The notes under the pieces are model-generated. The model saw only the letters and a list, made by a program, of their open reading frames with translations. It searched no databases and had not been told where the DNA came from. Shown one piece after another: positions 45,305 to 47,330 of a stretch of DNA of 47,330 nucleotides. A program made the translations under genes and the position numbers. The stretch spans positions 1 through 47,330 of the forward strand of contig JASBSE010000401.1 in assembly GCA_030149115.1 (NCBI GenBank), read 5' to 3'. The stretch is from Winogradskyella sp. (GTDB taxonomy: Bacteria > Bacteroidota > Bacteroidia > Flavobacteriales > Flavobacteriaceae). Every line of letters begins with the position of its first letter. The first letter of the stretch is position 1.

Positions 45305-46561
45305 TTATTTTGATTTAGAATGAATCTTTTGATTGTTTTTATTAATCATCTTAATCTTTAAAGTATTAATATCTTCACTTACTTTTCTTTCAATAACTCT
45401 TGCATAAATTTGAGTAGTTGCAATTTTTGTATGACCTAATAATTTTGAAACCGTTTCTATGGGAACGCCGTTACTTAAAGTTATAGTTGTAGCAAATGTA
45501 TGTCTTGCTATGTGAAAAGTTAGGTTCTTTTTGATTTTGCATAAGTCTGCTATTTCTTTTAAATAAGCGTTTATCCTTTGATTAGATAATCTAGGAAGTA
45601 TTCCATTATTCGCAACAACTCTTGGATGGTTTTCATATTTAAAAACTAGCTCTAATGCCTTATCTAGAAGTGGGATTTTTACATTAGTCTTTGTTTTCTG
45701 CCTTTTAGTAATTAACCAGTCGTTACCATCAATACCTTTAACAATATTATCTCTGGTAAGATTATTTAGATCTATATAAGAAATACCAGTATAGCAACTA
45801 AATACAAATAAATCTTTAACTATGTTTAGCCTATTAACAGGACTGTGAAAGTTTTCTAATTTCAATAATTCACTTTCAGAAAGGAACTCTCTTTCTCTCT
45901 TTTCAAAAGAACTCTTAAACCTTACAAAAGGATCTCTGTCTATCCATTCTAAATGGTATGCCATAGTAACCATTTTACGCAACCTCTGTAAATGTTTCAT
46001 TGCAGTATTATTACTGATTTTTCGTTGGTGGTCTGTGGGTTCGTGTGCTTTTAAATAGTATTCAAAATCTACAATAAAAGAATAGTCTAAATTTGATAAG
46101 TAGATATTGTCTGTTTTGATTTTTTTAGACAAAAAGGATTTCAAGTAATTTTGAGTTGTCTTGTAGTGCCTCATTGTGTCTTTGTGAAGATTTTTGCTCA
46201 TAGTGGTATTGTGGTATTCGAAAAGCTCTAGTAAACTTCTGTGTTGTTCGTCTTCCCCTAAATATCGAGCTTTAATAGCTTGAGCAGTTATAAGCTTGTT
46301 TTCGCTCAATAGTTGTTCGTAAGCCAAGTAAATTTGGCTACGAACTTGTTCTAAAAATCTATTAAATAATTTGGCTTCTTGGTTGCTGCCTTTTAGTTTG
46401 CTCTTTGCAGAATCCCATTCGGATAAAATGACTTTTCGCTTTAAACTGATGTTAACTCTTTTACCGTTTACAGTTACTCTAGCATAAACCGGTACCTGGT
46501 TGTTATTTAATCGTGAAGTGTTAACCCAAAATAGAAGGGAAAATGTTGACCGAGTTCTCAT
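45305..46561 (-). CDS. Tyrosine-type site-specific integrase
   Basis: 418 residues. An N-terminal arm-binding domain (about 1-95) is followed by a SAM-like core-binding domain (about 105-215) and a catalytic domain with His350 and Arg353 in HIARHTF, His377 in LGHTKI and Tyr386 in QIYARV. The position of the first catalytic Arg (motif TGLR) holds Ser261 in CYTGISYIDL, as in the Bacteroides IntDOT group. It acts at tRNA-Arg and is transcribed away from it. Sequences like tgttgaccga near both element ends, one copy overlapping its own 5' end, probably bind its N-terminal domain. Confidence 0.95.
   Translation of the reverse strand: MRTRSTFSLLFWVNTSRLNNNQVPVYARVTVNGKRVNISLKRKVILSEWDSAKSKLKGSNQEAKLFNRFLEQVRSQIYLAYEQLLSENKLITAQAIKARYLGEDEQHRSLLELFEYHNTTMSKNLHKDTMRHYKTTQNYLKSFLSKKIKTDNIYLSNLDYSFIVDFEYYLKAHEPTDHQRKISNNTAMKHLQRLRKMVTMAYHLEWIDRDPFVRFKSSFEKREREFLSESELLKLENFHSPVNRLNIVKDLFVFSCYTGISYIDLNNLTRDNIVKGIDGNDWLITKRQKTKTNVKIPLLDKALELVFKYENHPRVVANNGILPRLSNQRINAYLKEIADLCKIKKNLTFHIARHTFATTITLSNGVPIETVSKLLGHTKIATTQIYARVIERKVSEDINTLKIKMINKNNQKIHSKSK
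46544..46553 (+). promoter_or_regulatory. Candidate integrase arm-type site overlapping the int start
   Basis: tgttgaccga, the same word as at 9523-9532 and 46668-46677, lying within the first codons of the integrase gene. Binding here could also repress integrase expression. Confidence 0.6.
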
Positions 46562-46594
46562 AATTGTCGTCTTTTAGTTAAACATTACTCAAAG

Positions 46595-46609
46595 ACGAAA
46601 GTCAAATCA
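46595..46609 (-). promoter_or_regulatory. 15-bp motif upstream of the integrase gene
   Basis: On the minus strand tgatttgactttcgt, identical to 21583-21597 upstream of the excisionase-like HTH gene; ten of these bases recur at 9548-9557. It ends 33 bp before the integrase start and may overlap its promoter. Confidence 0.65.
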
Positions 46610-46640
46610 ACTACTTGAATTACAGTTTTTTATATCTTAT

Positions 46641-46677
46641 TCGGTCAACACTTTTTGAACATTTATTTGTTGACCGA
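46641..46677. promoter_or_regulatory. Paired integrase arm-type sites at the right end
   Basis: tcggtcaaca (46641-46650) and tgttgaccga (46668-46677) form a 10-bp perfect inverted repeat with a 17-base spacer. It lies between the integrase gene and attR, about 113 bp from the core. Confidence 0.7.
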
Positions 46678-46732
46678 TTAGCGTCCATAAGATATTAAAT
46701 TTTATCAAATTTTATGATGCCCTAAAAACTAG

Positions 46733-46766
46733 AAAACCTTGCAAATCATATAGTTTGCAAGGTTTT
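46733..46766 (-). terminator. Element-borne terminator downstream of tRNA-Arg
   Basis: 13-bp perfect stem aaaaccttgcaaa / tttgcaaggtttt with an 8-base loop. On the minus strand it ends in a T run. It lies 25 bp beyond the tRNA 3' end, inside the element, and would replace the native terminator moved to 9421-9447. A smaller hairpin (cacat-tga-atgtg) lies between it and the tRNA. Confidence 0.85.
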
Positions 46767-46789
46767 GACACACATTGAATGTGTTTCTA

Positions 46790-46811
46790 GTGATCGCGAC
46801 AGGATTCGAAC
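46790..46811. repeat. attR: right copy of the 22-bp integration core
   Basis: Identical to 9450-9471. It is the last 21 bp of tRNA-Arg(TCT), including the discriminator base, plus one base downstream. The tRNA remains intact on this side. Confidence 0.95.
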
Positions 46812-46864
46812 CTGTGACCGTCTGCTTAGAAGGCAGATGCTCTATCCAGCTGAGCTACGCGACC
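46791..46864 (-). tRNA. tRNA-Arg(TCT)
   Basis: Cloverleaf on the minus strand: acceptor GGTCGCG/CGCGATC, anticodon stem tctgc/gcaga with loop cttctaa (anticodon TCT), T arm acaggttcgaatcctgt. No CCA is encoded. It is the third gene of a Ser-Pro-Arg cluster and the integration site of the element. Confidence 0.97.
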
Positions 46865-46875
46865 ATTAAAAAAAG

Positions 46876-46950
46876 TCGGGGTGGCAGGATTCGAACCTGC
46901 GACCTCCGCGTCCCAAACGCGGCGCGATAACCGGGCTACGCTACACCCCG
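46876..46950 (-). tRNA. tRNA-Pro(TGG)
   Basis: Acceptor CGGGGTG/CACCCCG, anticodon stem ccgcg/cgcgg with loop tttggga (anticodon TGG), T arm gcaggttcgaatcctgc. No encoded CCA. Eleven bases upstream of tRNA-Arg. Confidence 0.97.
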
Positions 46951-46969
46951 AAAACTCGTTATCTATTTG

Positions 46970-47053
46970 CGGAGAGACGGGGATTCGAACCCCGGCAACA
47001 CTTACGCGTTGACAGATTAGCAATCTGCTCCATTACCACTCTGGCACCTCTCC
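46970..47053 (-). tRNA. tRNA-Ser(GCT)
   Basis: 84 nt with a long variable arm (around caacgcgtaagtgttg). Acceptor GGAGAGG/TCTCTCC, anticodon loop ttgctaa (anticodon GCT), T arm cggggttcgaatccccg. First of the three tRNA genes; 19 bases precede tRNA-Pro. Confidence 0.97.
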
Positions 47054-47210
47054 AATTCAATACGTTAAGAACTTGACTTAAAATTGAAAGCTTTTACAAT
47101 AAATTTCTATTTATCATTTAAGCGGGTGCAAATGTAACTTTTCATATTAATTAACGCAATAATTTTTTTGGGTTTTTTTGAAGAATATTTAGATATCACT
47201 ACTCAAAACG

Positions 47211-47330
47211 TTAACCAAGCTTTCCAGTCTTGTGCATTACAAATAATATAATAATTGGTATTGCCAGTAGTCCAACATGAAGCAAATCTGTCTGTAACAA
47301 TGAAGGCTGTAATAATAAGGTGATGACATA
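47211..47330 (-). CDS. C-terminal end of a membrane protein (runs off the window)
   Basis: Thirty-nine codons are visible before the stop at 47211-47213. They encode a hydrophobic helix and a short basic tail (DLLHVGLLAIPIIILFVMHK, then TGKLG). Too little is present to name the family. The 157 bp between it and tRNA-Ser contains no gene and presumably holds the tRNA promoter. Confidence 0.6.
   Translation of the reverse strand, partial: YVITLLLQPSLLQTDLLHVGLLAIPIIILFVMHKTGKLG

Larger units (their letters stand above)
9450..46811. mobile_element. Integrative element of about 37.3 kb in tRNA-Arg(TCT)
   Basis: The element is bounded by a 22-bp direct repeat: the last 21 bp of tRNA-Arg(TCT) plus one flanking base. 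The copy at 46790-46811 belongs to the intact tRNA and the copy at 9450-9471 is a bare fragment. A tyrosine integrase gene sits next to the intact tRNA, and excisionase-like HTH, RteC, DnaC-like and initiator-like genes lie inside. Repeated 10-bp and 15-bp words mark both ends. No relaxase, type IV secretion or phage structural gene is recognisable, so it is better called an integrative (possibly mobilisable) element or genomic island than a conjugative transposon or an intact prophage. Cargo: two candidate defence modules, two efflux modules and envelope-lipid genes. Confidence 0.93.

Noticed and set aside
9450-46811. Intact prophage
   Set aside because: No terminase, portal, capsid, tail or phage replication genes are recognisable; the DUF5675 cassette alone is not enough.
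9450-46811. CRISPR array or cas genes
   Set aside because: No regularly spaced repeats were seen; the repeats present are inverted pairs or end-clustered words.
46826-47023. Minus-strand reading frame of 65 codons across the tRNA genes
   Set aside because: It lies wholly over tRNA-Arg, tRNA-Pro and tRNA-Ser; the translation is the familiar artefact of reading tRNA sequence.

Overview
The window reads as a member of the Bacteroidota, most likely family Flavobacteriaceae. The DNA is AT-rich. Signal peptides end in A-Q or S-Q. At least two TAnnTTTG-type -7 promoter elements are visible, and good Shine-Dalgarno sequences are rare. The gene families are typical of the group: RteC, a tyrosine integrase lacking the first catalytic arginine, DUF5675 and DUF4833. 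GyrA carries Thr at the quinolone position, as in wild-type Flavobacterium.

Chromosomal backbone, left (1-9449): the N-terminal part of clpC (-), gyrA and a secreted TPR protein (+), a shared bidirectional terminator, an NlpC/P60 hydrolase and a thiolase (-), and a 7TM-HD phosphodiesterase of the PgpH family (+). Backbone, right (46791-47330): a tRNA cluster Ser(GCT)-Pro(TGG)-Arg(TCT) on the minus strand and the C-terminus of a membrane protein.

Between these lies an integrative element of about 37.3 kb (about 9450-46811) in the 3' end of tRNA-Arg(TCT). It is bounded by a 22-bp direct repeat (9450-9471 and 46790-46811). The integrase gene sits beside the tRNA. A 10-bp word, tgttgaccga, occurs four times near the two ends and looks like integrase arm sites. 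The native terminator of the tRNA-Arg transcript appears to have been carried to the far side of the insertion (9421-9447), and the element supplies a new hairpin terminator at 46733-46766. I see no relaxase and no conjugation genes.

Inside the element, left to right: (a) a small DNA-binding-like gene and a four-gene plus-strand cassette (a conserved protein of unknown function, a DUF5675 protein and two tiny membrane proteins); (b) a gene-free stretch of about 0.66 kb that is dense in inverted repeats; (c) a three-gene operon with a membrane-anchored KAP NTPase; (d) an sce7726-sce7725-RES operon; (e) a maintenance module of DnaC-like ATPase, replication-initiator-like protein, excisionase-like HTH and RteC; (f) an EmrAB-TolC-type efflux operon with SDR, patatin and DUF4833 genes, under a MarR/GbsR-like regulator with two matching operators; (g) a lipoprotein metalloprotease that seems to have lost its start codon; (h) a TetR and lysophospholipid-acyltransferase pair; (i) a long run of RND efflux, coiled-coil protein, a second patatin-DUF4833 pair, MscS channel, UbiB kinase and a Pycsar-effector-like membrane protein, with an AraC regulator at its head; (j) the integrase.

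The cargo is strongly envelope-themed. Two unrelated efflux systems are each followed by a patatin phospholipase and a small exported DUF4833 protein, suggesting a duplicated pump/lipase/exported-partner module. Modules (c) and (d) look like defence or toxin systems. Nothing was searched against a database: family names rest on recognised motifs, and function is inferred unless stated.
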